Below are positions 1 to 7,434 of a DNA stretch of 25,897 nt, in pieces. The notes under the pieces are model-generated. The model had not been told where the DNA came from. It ran no database searches and worked only from the letters and a program-made list of their open reading frames with translations. The DNA comes from Candidatus Neomicrothrix sp. UBA7884 (lineage in GTDB: Bacteria; Actinomycetota; Acidimicrobiia; Acidimicrobiales; MedAcidi-G1): assembly GCA_002501135.1 (NCBI GenBank), contig DLRQ01000061.1:1-25897 (forward strand). The letters run 5' to 3'. The position numbers were made by a program, and so were the translations under genes. The first letter of the stretch is position 1; the number at the start of each line of letters is the position of its first letter.

Positions 1-536
1 GCCCTCGCTACCAGACCCACGGTCTGGTGGCATACCGGTCAAACGGGTACGAGGACCACCAGGTCGATGTCGGTCGGCATCTGCTGCACCGCATCGACGA
101 TTGCCGGGGCAAGTTCCTCTTCGGCGCGCCTGACCGAGTAGATGCCCCCCATGCAGGCCAGTGCCTCCGGAGCGAGGCCACCGATGGTGCCTGCGGCCAC
201 CATTTCGTTCAGGCGGTCAACCGGGAAGACGATGTTGGGGTCGCTGCGGGCGGGTTCCAGGTCGTAGGCAAAGTGGGTGACCCTGACGTCGCTAGCCGGT
301 TGATCAGTTGGGATGTAGCGGATGCCGGTGTCGTCCTTCCAGTGGAAGGCCACCTGGCCCTCCCGGTAGGCGCCACCGGATCCGACGAGCAGAACGGTTG
401 ACTCGGAGAGCGGCTTGTCGAGGGGTGCCCATGCTGATGGGTCTGGGCGGTGCGCCCACTGGTAGGGCTCGAAGCCGAGAGCCGAGTACTGGTCGGTTGT
501 ACGTGCGATGTAGTCAACAGGCCGGCTGAGATCCAC
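1..536 (-). CDS. GrdB/PrdB-like reductase-family selenoprotein, 3' end outside window
   Basis: The frame starts at GTG 534-536, just after an in-frame TGA, with a weak GAGAAG Shine-Dalgarno. It runs 165 codons to a TGA at 39-41. Read through, that TGA gives LVPV-U-PVCHQTVGLVAR and the frame stays open to the window edge. The motif U-P-V-C-H-Q-T-V-G matches the redox site of the glycine/sarcosine/betaine/D-proline reductase selenoprotein B family, where U or Cys opens a UxxC/CxxC pair. Upstream, VLLVGSGGAYREGQ (about 50-63), DVRVTHFAYD (about 83-92), NIVFPVDRLNEM (about 100-111) and IGGLAPEALACMGG (about 118-131) fit the same small family, whose members are often annotated as reductases with unproven substrates. 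A SECIS-like hairpin follows. The gene is divergent from the MerR gene. The family call is good and Sec incorporation very likely; the biochemical role (dithiol-dependent reduction of an unknown substrate) is uncertain. Neighbouring genes use TGA as a normal stop, so UGA would be dual-use here. Confidence 0.85.
10..41 (-). promoter_or_regulatory. Sec UGA codon plus candidate bacterial SECIS element
   Basis: On the minus strand the UGA (39-41) is followed, 18 nt later, by a 3-nt apical loop GUG (18-20). The loop is closed by a perfect 8-bp stem, ACCAGACC (21-28) with GGUCUGGU (10-17). Bacterial SECIS elements lie directly 3' of the UGA inside the coding sequence. They place the apical loop about 16-37 nt downstream and carry a G among the first two loop bases, and all of these hold here. 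The stem overlaps the codons for the conserved HQTVGLV residues. The geometry is read from the sequence; SelB binding is inferred. Confidence 0.75.
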
Positions 537-608
537 GCCCGCATCTTCTCATGTGCGGAAGCTCCGGTAGATACCAGCAGACGATTTGAGGTGGATTCGA
601 CACGAGCA

Positions 609-643
609 TCGACTCTGTGAGCATTTACTCCTACAATCCTCGT
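609..643 (+). promoter_or_regulatory. Leaderless promoter of the MerR-men operon
   Basis: A near-consensus -10 box TACAAT (632-637) lies 17 nt after TCGACT (609-614), which matches TTGACA at 4 of 6 bases. Six nt separate the -10 box from ATG at 644, so transcription would begin at or next to the A of the start codon. No Shine-Dalgarno precedes that ATG, consistent with a leaderless mRNA. Confidence 0.6.
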
Positions 644-1402
644 ATGGACTCCACTGCCCGGGAACTCTCGGTTGAACAGGTGGCAGCCAAAGTCGACCTC
701 AACGTCGACACCATCCGCTACTACCAGCGGTTGGGCCTCTTGAAGCCACCAGACCGTCAGGGCCGTCGGGCCGTCTACAGGCCCGACCACGTGAATCGCC
801 TAATCGAAATCAGACGCCTTGCCAGCGCCGGTTTCACACTCGCTCAGATCGGACGCCTGTCGGAAACGACCGACGGAACCGACAACCTCGGTGGCCTCGC
901 AGCCGAAGCTGCCAAGGCCCGCCGCCTGACGCGCTCCGAGGTGGCCAGCCAGGCCGAGGTACCAGAAGGCCTCGTTGCACTGCTGTGTGACAACGGCCTT
1001 CTTGAGGCCACCCTCGTCGACGGCGAACAGTTCTTCGACCAGGGTGCCGTCTCCATGGTCAGAGCCGGACTGGCGGTAAGCGCCGCCGGCGTGCCGCTTG
1101 ACGAACTCGTCAACCTTGCCGTCGACCATGCAGGCAACGTCGACGAAATCGTGCGCAGGGCAATCGCCCTGTTTGAGGATCACGTAGACGACGATGCCGA
1201 CGGTGAGGCTGGCGATGACGACCTCGTCGAAGTGGTCCATGCACTTCTGCCAGCCGTGACCCGACTCGTCGCACAGCACTTCCACCGGTCTCTCGTGTCA
1301 CGTGCCCTTGAAAGGGTGGCCGAGGGCAAGAGGCCAGCCGTCGCCAACGCCCTGATCGCTGCCGACACTGAACACCTCGTGGTTACCTGCGAATGGCGCT
1401 GA
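644..1402 (+). CDS. MerR-family regulator with a second MerR-like helix-turn-helix
   Basis: This is a 252-aa DNA-binding regulator, presumably cytoplasmic. Residues 8-75 form a MerR helix-turn-helix and wing: LSVEQVAAKVDLNVDTIRYY, then GLL, the RRxYRPDHV segment and the FTLAQIGRL helix. A second HTH-like stretch, LTRSEVASQAEVPEGL followed by CDNGLLEA (about 95-122), resembles another MerR recognition unit. The C-terminal half is helical and acidic (DDDADGEAGDDD) with no obvious Cys-based metal site. ATG 644 was chosen over the in-frame GTG at 617 because a good -10 box lies 6 nt before it and the 617 start would include the promoter. Its stop overlaps the menF start by 10 nt, so it leads the men operon and may be autoregulatory or sense quinone or redox state. 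The ligand is unknown. Confidence 0.85.
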   Translation: MDSTARELSVEQVAAKVDLNVDTIRYYQRLGLLKPPDRQGRRAVYRPDHVNRLIEIRRLASAGFTLAQIGRLSETTDGTDNLGGLAAEAAKARRLTRSEVASQAEVPEGLVALLCDNGLLEATLVDGEQFFDQGAVSMVRAGLAVSAAGVPLDELVNLAVDHAGNVDEIVRRAIALFEDHVDDDADGEAGDDDLVEVVHALLPAVTRLVAQHFHRSLVSRALERVAEGKRPAVANALIAADTEHLVVTCEWR

Positions 1403-2718
1403 CCGAGCCCACAGCCGCCGGCCTACCCGTCGCCACCACAATCGAGGTGGTCGAGGGGCCGGGCCGCGACCCTCTGGCCTGGCTGGACAGCTCCCCGGCC
1501 GGTGTCGAGCGCTGGTTCTGGGAGATCCCCGACGATGACTCCTCGTGGGTAGGTATCGGGTCGGTCTCCACCGCCTCCGTCGCTGGACCCGACCGCTTCA
1601 GCGATGCTGCCGAGGTGGCGGCCGACATGCTGGACGGGCTCGTCGTCGACGCCCCCGATGAGGCTCCCCTACCTCGCCTCGCCGCCGGCTTCGCATTTGA
1701 AACTGGTGGAGGTGAGAAATCCTGGAGGGAGTTGGGGGGTGGTCGCCTGGTACTGCCGGCCCTCCAGGTTCTGCGACAACATGGCCGGACCTGGGTAACC
1801 AGCATCGGTGACCAGACGGTTCCCATTCCCCACAAAAAGACCAGCGCCGCCGACTATGCAGACGGGGCTGATGCGTCCAGGTGGGCCACCGACGAGGAAC
1901 GGTCGATGTACCGGCACCTGGTTGCTACGGCCCTGAAGGCCATTGCCGGTGGCGAGATCACCAAGGCGGTCCCCTGCCGCTCCATTCGCGTCGACCGCAG
2001 CCCGGACCTCCCGCGTCTGCTGGCCACTCTCAGGGAAACCTTCCCAGCATGCGCCACGTTCTGTGTGGACACAGGTCGGACCGTCTTCGCCGGAGCCACC
2101 CCCGAGAGGCTGGCCGCCGTTCACAACGGCCACCTGGATACGGCAGCCCTCGCCGGGTCGGCACCCAGGCACGCTGACACCACTATCGACGATGCCCTCG
2201 GCCAGGGGCTCATGACCAGTCCCAAGGAACAAAACGAGCATGCCGTGGTAGTCGATGCCGTGGTGGATTCGCTTGAATGCCTGCATCTCACACCGTTGCT
2301 TCCGAATGGGCCTGCCCTGTTGCGCCTCCACGGCATCCAACACCTGCACACCCCGATCAGCTGTGAGCTACCTGACGGCGTTGGCATCCTCGATGTCGTC
2401 GGCGCACTCCACCCCACGCCAGCGGTTTCAGGGGCTCCAATCAGACGGGCGATCGAGTTGAGGGGCCTCCATGAGCACCTGGACCGGGGCTGGTTCGCCG
2501 GTCCTGTCGGCTGGCTTGATGCGGACGGCAACGGTGAGTTTCGGGTGGCCCTGCGCTCGGCTCTTATCGACGACCTGGGCACCACCCTGTTTGCGGGCGC
2601 CGGGGTGGTCGCCGGCTCCGACCCCGAGCGTGAGCTGCTTGAGACCGAGGTCAAGCTGGGTGCCATGTTGGGCCCGGTGCTGGCCACCTCGGGCGTTCCA
2701 GAAGGTATGGACCGGTGA
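1393..2718 (+). CDS. menF: Isochorismate synthase
   Basis: This 441-aa chorismate-binding enzyme isomerises chorismate to isochorismate, the first step of the classical menaquinone pathway. The N-terminal half is divergent, as usual. The C-terminal catalytic half carries GGEITKAV with the candidate general base Lys191, GATPERLAAVHNGHLDTAALAGS, the LHPTPAVSGAP loop, RGWFAGPVGW, GEFRVALRSALI and the Mg-binding ETEVKLGAML segment near the C terminus. ATG 1393 lies inside the 3' end of the MerR gene (10-nt overlap), suggesting translational coupling. The stop overlaps the menD start as GTGA. An EntC/DhbC (siderophore) role is possible by homology, but the downstream men genes make menaquinone the clear assignment. 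Confidence 0.93.
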   Translation: MALTEPTAAGLPVATTIEVVEGPGRDPLAWLDSSPAGVERWFWEIPDDDSSWVGIGSVSTASVAGPDRFSDAAEVAADMLDGLVVDAPDEAPLPRLAAGFAFETGGGEKSWRELGGGRLVLPALQVLRQHGRTWVTSIGDQTVPIPHKKTSAADYADGADASRWATDEERSMYRHLVATALKAIAGGEITKAVPCRSIRVDRSPDLPRLLATLRETFPACATFCVDTGRTVFAGATPERLAAVHNGHLDTAALAGSAPRHADTTIDDALGQGLMTSPKEQNEHAVVVDAVVDSLECLHLTPLLPNGPALLRLHGIQHLHTPISCELPDGVGILDVVGALHPTPAVSGAPIRRAIELRGLHEHLDRGWFAGPVGWLDADGNGEFRVALRSALIDDLGTTLFAGAGVVAGSDPERELLETEVKLGAMLGPVLATSGVPEGMDR

Positions 2719-4460
2719 GAATCACCACACCGACCGCCGATCCGATCCGGGTGCAGGCCGCGTGCCGGGCCCTGTTCGCACAACTGGTGGCATCGGGCGT
2801 GTCCCACGTGGCCATCTCTCCGGGGTCACGGTCCACGCCGCTCACCGTTGCCGCCGACCGGACCCCTGACCTCACGGTTTCAGTACACCTTGATGAACGG
2901 TCTGCCGGCTTTTTCGCGATGGGCCTGTCCAGGTCCAGCCGTCGGCCGGTTGCCCTGGTGTGCACTTCGGGAAGTGCCACTGCCAACTACCTGCCGGCTG
3001 TGGTCGAGGCGTTTCACTCCGGCGTGCCACTCATCGTGATAACTGCTGACCGGCCACCAGAACTTCAGGGCCGTGGTGCCCCTCAGACCATTGACCAGAC
3101 CGGGCTCTACGGCTCCCACGTCCGTTGGGAGCACCAGGCAGACGTCATCGGTACAGAACCTCCCGAAGAGGCGGTACGTCTGGCAGCCCTCGCCGTTGAG
3201 CGTTCACTCAACCCTGTGCCGGGGCCTGTACATCTCAACTGTCCATTCAGAGAGCCACTTGAACCTCCTGTCGGCGACCCACCCCAGGTCACCCTCTTGC
3301 CAGCGCCGGCAGCAACACGTCAGCCTGAATCGAACGACGTCAAGACCCTCAGCGAGCTGCTGTCGCTGGAGAAGGGCCTGATCGTGGCAGGCCCGATGGA
3401 CCTTGACGACCGAGGTAGAGCCGCAGTTTCAGATCTCGCAACTGCCAGCGGCTGGCCGATCATCGCCGACCCGGCCTCGGGGCTCCGCCGGGGTCCACAC
3501 ACCATCCACTCCCCTGTCATGGCCTGTGGCGATCACCTCCTGGCAGCCGGCATGGCCGATGTTCATCAACCCGACGTTGTCCTGCAGCTGGGCGGCATGC
3601 CAACGAGCCGGGCCTACAGGCTCTGGCTTGAGCGTTGCGAGGCGGAGCGGGTCGTCGCTGTCGACCACACAGGCCGCTTCCCGGACCCCTCCTTCGCTGT
3701 CACCGACAGGATTGCCGCAGATCCCGGTGAGCTGGCTGCCGCCATTATCCCCGCCACTGTCGCTGAACAACGGCACAACACCGCATGGACGCGCCTCTGG
3801 CTCGACACCGAGGCGGCTGCGGCCACGACTGTCGCCAGCCTGGTCGCCAGTGCCCCATTCGATGAGCCCGGTGTCGCCGTTGCCCTCTGTCAGGCAATGC
3901 CCGGTGGATCCAACCTGATCGTGTCCAACTCCATGCCGATAAGAGATCTGGATGCCTTCATGCCGGTCAACCAGCGGCCGCTGGCCGTCTATGCGAACCG
4001 GGGCGCAAACGGAATCGACGGACAGGTCTCCACCGCACTCGGCGTCGCCGCAGGCTCAGACACCCCGACGCTTCTCTTCACTGGCGACCTGGCCCTGCTC
4101 CACGATCTCGCCGGCCTCGTGGCTGGCGTGCGCCTCGGGGTGGACCTCACAGTGGTGGTCGTCGACAATGACGGCGGTGGAATCTTCTCCTTCCTTCCCA
4201 TTGCAGCGGAGTCCGGCGTTGACCATGACCGCCTGTTCCACACACCGCACGGCCTTGACCTGGGCCATGCTGCCTCCCTCGCCGGTGCAACCCTCGACCG
4301 CGTCTCTGACCGAGCCGACTTGGATCTTGCGTTGGCAACATCACTCGGGCACCCCGGAATCCACCTGGTGCACGTGCGAACGACTGCATCCACAAACGTG
4401 GGGCTCCACCGGGCCGCCGCTTCTGGCGTCGCTGAGTCACTTGGTGGGGTGAACCCGTGA
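2715..4460 (+). CDS. menD: SEPHCHC synthase (2-succinyl-5-enolpyruvyl-6-hydroxy-3-cyclohexene-1-carboxylate synthase)
   Basis: This 581-aa thiamine-diphosphate- and Mg-dependent enzyme decarboxylates 2-oxoglutarate and adds the product to isochorismate. The N-terminal Pyr domain shows ISPGSRSTPL, DERSAGFFAMG, SGSATANYLPAVVEA and TADRPPELQGRGAPQTIDQ. The C-terminal PP domain shows SNSMPIRDLDAF, RGANGIDGQVSTALG, TGDLALLHDL and VVVDNDGGGIFSFLP, which holds the ThDP/Mg site. Its length is typical of MenD. The GTG start overlaps the menF stop by 4 nt, and its own stop overlaps the menH start in the same way, so the proteins are probably made from one message by coupled translation. No missing motif is seen. 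Confidence 0.96.
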   Translation: MRITTPTADPIRVQAACRALFAQLVASGVSHVAISPGSRSTPLTVAADRTPDLTVSVHLDERSAGFFAMGLSRSSRRPVALVCTSGSATANYLPAVVEAFHSGVPLIVITADRPPELQGRGAPQTIDQTGLYGSHVRWEHQADVIGTEPPEEAVRLAALAVERSLNPVPGPVHLNCPFREPLEPPVGDPPQVTLLPAPAATRQPESNDVKTLSELLSLEKGLIVAGPMDLDDRGRAAVSDLATASGWPIIADPASGLRRGPHTIHSPVMACGDHLLAAGMADVHQPDVVLQLGGMPTSRAYRLWLERCEAERVVAVDHTGRFPDPSFAVTDRIAADPGELAAAIIPATVAEQRHNTAWTRLWLDTEAAAATTVASLVASAPFDEPGVAVALCQAMPGGSNLIVSNSMPIRDLDAFMPVNQRPLAVYANRGANGIDGQVSTALGVAAGSDTPTLLFTGDLALLHDLAGLVAGVRLGVDLTVVVVDNDGGGIFSFLPIAAESGVDHDRLFHTPHGLDLGHAASLAGATLDRVSDRADLDLALATSLGHPGIHLVHVRTTASTNVGLHRAAASGVAESLGGVNP

Positions 4461-5260
4461 GCACCCGCCTGCACACCGAGGTTGAGGGCCGGGGCCACCC
4501 CCTCATACTTCTGCACGGATTCACCGGCGACACATCGACCATGTGGCCGCTCGGCCACGAGATCACAGGCATCCGGACCGTGGTTGCCGTGGACCTACCG
4601 GGCCACGGTGCAACGGGCGTGCTCGACGAGCATGCCGGCTACCGCTTCGAAAACACCGTCGATGCCCTGGCCGAGACGGCGAGGCAGTTGGGCCACGACA
4701 GCGTGGACGTGATCGGCTATTCCATGGGCGGCCGCATAGCCCTGGGCCTGGCAGTAAGGCACCCCGACCTGGTGAGGTCCAGCGTGCTCATAGGCGCGAC
4801 GGCCGGGATCGTTAGCGACGTTGAGCGCGACATACGTCGCCGCACCGACGACGACCTTGCCGAGGAGATCCTCACCGACGGCCTTGAGTCATTCGTGGAC
4901 TACTGGATGGACCTGCCTCTCTTTGAAACCCAGGTGCGCCTCGGAGAGGACGCACTGCACGATGCCCGCGAGCAACGGCTCAGGAACCATCCCGACGGTC
5001 TGGCCGGCAGCCTCCGCGGTTCAGGCAGCGGCAACCAACCGTCTCTGTGGCGCGAACTCCACCAGGTGACAGGACCGGTTCTTCTCATGGTCGGGGACGA
5101 GGACCCCAAGTTCAGGTCGTTGGCAATCCGAATGGCGTCAGGGCTGCCCCGGGTCGAAATTTCGGTACTTCCAGATGCCGGCCACGCTGCCCACCTAGAG
5201 AATCCGGCCGCCGCAGTGATTGCGATCCGGGCCTTCCTCGACGAGGTCACCACCCTGTGA
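4457..5260 (+). CDS. menH: SHCHC synthase, alpha/beta hydrolase
   Basis: This 267-aa alpha/beta-hydrolase-fold protein would remove pyruvate from SEPHCHC to give SHCHC. The oxyanion/HG motif is LLHGFTGDTSTMW (about 18-30). The nucleophile elbow is GYSMGG with Ser89, the acid is probably Asp216 in VGDEDPKF, and the catalytic His243 lies in DAGHAAHLENP. A cap-domain segment with DYWMDLPLF (about 148-156) is typical of MenH. The GTG start and TGA stop form GTGA overlaps with menD and menC. Alpha/beta hydrolases are hard to assign by sequence alone, and the position between menD and menC carries much of the confidence. Confidence 0.9.
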   Translation: MSTRLHTEVEGRGHPLILLHGFTGDTSTMWPLGHEITGIRTVVAVDLPGHGATGVLDEHAGYRFENTVDALAETARQLGHDSVDVIGYSMGGRIALGLAVRHPDLVRSSVLIGATAGIVSDVERDIRRRTDDDLAEEILTDGLESFVDYWMDLPLFETQVRLGEDALHDAREQRLRNHPDGLAGSLRGSGSGNQPSLWRELHQVTGPVLLMVGDEDPKFRSLAIRMASGLPRVEISVLPDAGHAAHLENPAAAVIAIRAFLDEVTTL

Positions 5261-6243
5261 GAATCGTCGAGGCAGGTGTGGCACGCCACACGCTCACCTA
5301 CCGCACTTGCATCACCACAGCCCACGGGCAGATCGCCGAACGCCCGGTCCTCTTGTTGACCCTCACCGACGAGGATGGTCACACCGGCATCGGCGAGGCC
5401 GCTCCCCTCGACGGCTTCACCACAGACACGGTCGATCAGGCCGAGGCCGCCCTGTTGGGATGGGCCGCGGACGGCGACGAATCGCTCGTCGATTCTCCCA
5501 CGGCGCAGGCCGCTGTAGATGCGGCTCTCCATGACCTGGCTGCGACTGCGGCTGGGATACCGCTGCACCACTACCTGAACCCGGACAGCCCGGCTTCGTT
5601 ACCGGTGTCGGCACTCGTGGTCGGAGAAACACCCGCCCAATTGGTCGATTCCGCCGTCGCGGCGATAGCTGGTGGCCACCTCTCCCTGAAGGTGAAGGTG
5701 GGCGCCCTACCGATCACCGATGACCTGGAGCGGGTTGCAGCAGTCCGTCAGGCGGTCGGCCCTGAACCGACAATCAGGCTGGATGCCAACGGGGCCTGGA
5801 GCCCCGAAGAGGCGCCTGGGTGCCTGGAACGGCTGGCAGCGTTTGAAGTCGAGTTCATCGAGGAGCCAGTGTCGGGCATTTCGTCACTGGCCGACATCAT
5901 GCACGTGTCACCGATTCCGGTGGCGGCCGACGAGTCTGTTCGTTCCCCATTTGACCTGGACAGGCTCATCGCAACAGGTGCTGCCGACTTGCTGGTCCTC
6001 AAACCGTCGGCCATTGGGGGCATCTCCGTTGCGGCACAGTGGGCCGCCAGGGCCCGCTCCGGCGGCCTGGGCGTCGTTGTCACCTCGCTGCTGGAGAGTT
6101 CGGTGGGAATTCGGGCTGCCGCACACCTGGCCTCGGCGATCGGCGCCCTCGACCCGGCCCCCGGACTGGCCACAGCCACCCTCCTGGAAGCGGACCTCAG
6201 AGCCCCGCTACTACCTAATGCCGGATTGTTGAACCTCGCATGA
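5257..6243 (+). CDS. menC: o-Succinylbenzoate synthase, enolase superfamily
   Basis: This 328-aa enzyme dehydrates SHCHC to o-succinylbenzoate. The enolase-superfamily barrel residues are all present: LKVKVG with the KxK catalytic Lys147, RLDANGAW with Asp176, EFIEEP with Glu202/203, AADESV with Asp225 as metal ligands, and LVLKPSAIGG with the second catalytic Lys249. The frame is open further upstream (to 5047), but GTG 5257 was chosen because it makes the same GTGA overlap with menH as the other operon junctions and gives a family-typical N terminus (RIVEAGVARHTL). It is the last men gene here; menE, menB and menA must lie elsewhere if the pathway is complete. Related racemase functions are unlikely given the context. 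Confidence 0.93.
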   Translation: MRIVEAGVARHTLTYRTCITTAHGQIAERPVLLLTLTDEDGHTGIGEAAPLDGFTTDTVDQAEAALLGWAADGDESLVDSPTAQAAVDAALHDLAATAAGIPLHHYLNPDSPASLPVSALVVGETPAQLVDSAVAAIAGGHLSLKVKVGALPITDDLERVAAVRQAVGPEPTIRLDANGAWSPEEAPGCLERLAAFEVEFIEEPVSGISSLADIMHVSPIPVAADESVRSPFDLDRLIATGAADLLVLKPSAIGGISVAAQWAARARSGGLGVVVTSLLESSVGIRAAAHLASAIGALDPAPGLATATLLEADLRAPLLPNAGLLNLA

Positions 6244-6297
6244 AGGCCTGTCGCCGGCCACAGCACACCTAAACAAAGTGTTGTAGAAATACCCGAG

Positions 6298-6309
6298 GTC
6301 GACGTCGAC
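6298..6309. repeat. 12-bp perfect palindrome before the BMP transporter operon
   Basis: GTCGACGTCGAC is a perfect inverted repeat, and also a tandem of GTCGAC. It lies directly before the G-rich Shine-Dalgarno AGGGGGG (6310-6316) of the first permease, in the 82-nt gap after menC. It could be an operator or simply chance in GC-rich DNA. Confidence 0.3.
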
Positions 6310-6325
6310 AGGGGGGGAACAACCG

Positions 6326-7432
6326 GTGCTCAAGGCGGTCCTCGGGGCACTCGTACCGCTACTTGCTGCGGTTGTCGCGTTCGCATTCGGAGCAATCATG
6401 CTGCTGGCACTCGGGGCGAGCCCCCTCGAGGGCCTCAACGCCATGCTCGACGGAGCATTTGGCAGCGGCTCCCGACTCGCAGCAACTGCTGTCAAGGCCA
6501 CCCCCCTGATCCTCGTCGGTGCGGGAATCACAATCGCCTTCCGTACCAGCGTCATCAACATCGGTGGTGAGAGCCAGATCATCGCCGGAGCGCTCCTCTC
6601 TACCGTCGTGGCACTCACCCTCCCGGACCTACCGGCATTCATCCTTGTTCCACTGGTGCTGCTGGCTGGTGCGGCCGGTGGCGCGGTTCTCGGGGCGATC
6701 CCCGGGGCACTCAAGGCCTATGCCTCGGTCAACGAGATCCTCTCCACGATCATGTTGAACCTGGTGATGGTCCAGTTCATGAACTTCCTCCTCAGGGGGC
6801 CCCTCATCGACCCCTTCGAGTTGGAGGCAGGAACCCGCATTCCACAGACTCAACGTCTCTCCGACAATGCTGCGCTGCCCACCCTGATCGACGGCACGAG
6901 GCTCCACATCGGCGTACCGGTTGCGATCATTGCAGCAGTTGCCGCCTACCTGATCCTCTGGCGTACCCCGACGGGCTTTCGTCTTCGGGCTGTCGGCCAC
7001 TCGCCTGAGGCCGCTCGCGCTGCCGGAATCAGCGTGAAACGAAACGTGACCCTGGCCATGGCGCTGTCTGGATCCCTGGCCGGAATTGCAGGCTCCATTC
7101 TGGTGTTTGGCAGCGAGGGCCAGCGCATGGTCACCGACGGTTCAGCGGCAGGTTTCACAGGTAGCGCCGGCTTCAACGGCATCGTTGCCGCACTCTTTGG
7201 TGGGCTGCACCCACTGTGGACTATCCCCTCGGCAATGCTGTTTGGCGCACTTCTCACCGGCGCCACCCAACTCCAGCGCGTGCTTCAGGTCCCGGCGGCA
7301 TTGGCAGTAGCCCTGAACGGGATTGTCGTCATTTTCGTAATCAGCTCCACTCCGGTGCGCGGCTGGCTGCAGAGGTCTCTTGCCGACTCGGGGCTGTTCA
7401 GCCGTTCGAGTAACCGCGTTGAGGCCGACTGA
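6326..7432 (+). CDS. ABC transporter permease, BMP/nucleoside type (first permease)
   Basis: This 368-aa polytopic inner-membrane protein belongs to the BPD_transp_2 (BranchedChain/ribose-type) permease family. Hydrophobic segments recur throughout, starting with LGALVPLLAAVVAFAFGAIMLLAL. Family motifs include TAVKATPLILVGAGITIAFRTSVINIGGESQ (about 51-81) and VNEILSTIMLNLV, followed by the cytoplasmic coupling region RLRAVGHSPEAARAAGISV. GTG 6326 is preceded 9 nt away by AGGGGGG. It pairs with the second permease, whose ATG lies 2 nt after this stop. By comparison with YufP-type permeases of BMP importers the substrate is probably a nucleoside or purine; the sequence alone does not prove this. 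Confidence 0.9.
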   Translation: MLKAVLGALVPLLAAVVAFAFGAIMLLALGASPLEGLNAMLDGAFGSGSRLAATAVKATPLILVGAGITIAFRTSVINIGGESQIIAGALLSTVVALTLPDLPAFILVPLVLLAGAAGGAVLGAIPGALKAYASVNEILSTIMLNLVMVQFMNFLLRGPLIDPFELEAGTRIPQTQRLSDNAALPTLIDGTRLHIGVPVAIIAAVAAYLILWRTPTGFRLRAVGHSPEAARAAGISVKRNVTLAMALSGSLAGIAGSILVFGSEGQRMVTDGSAAGFTGSAGFNGIVAALFGGLHPLWTIPSAMLFGALLTGATQLQRVLQVPAALAVALNGIVVIFVISSTPVRGWLQRSLADSGLFSRSSNRVEAD

Positions 7433-7434
7433 AC

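Noticed and set aside
39..536. A complete 165-aa protein or pseudogene ending at TGA
   Set aside because: The family redox motif continues in frame directly past the TGA and a SECIS-like hairpin follows, so read-through as Sec is the better reading.
617..643. GTG 617 as the MerR-type start
   Set aside because: It would put the good -10 box inside the coding region; ATG 644 follows the box at leaderless spacing and gives a MerR-typical N terminus.
1669..2807. Open frames antisense to menF
   Set aside because: No motif or ribosome-binding site supports them; menF is intact on the plus strand.
5047..5256. Longer menC start
   Set aside because: The extra 70 residues lie in another frame of menH and do not look like an enolase-superfamily N terminus; GTG 5257 keeps the operon's GTGA pattern.
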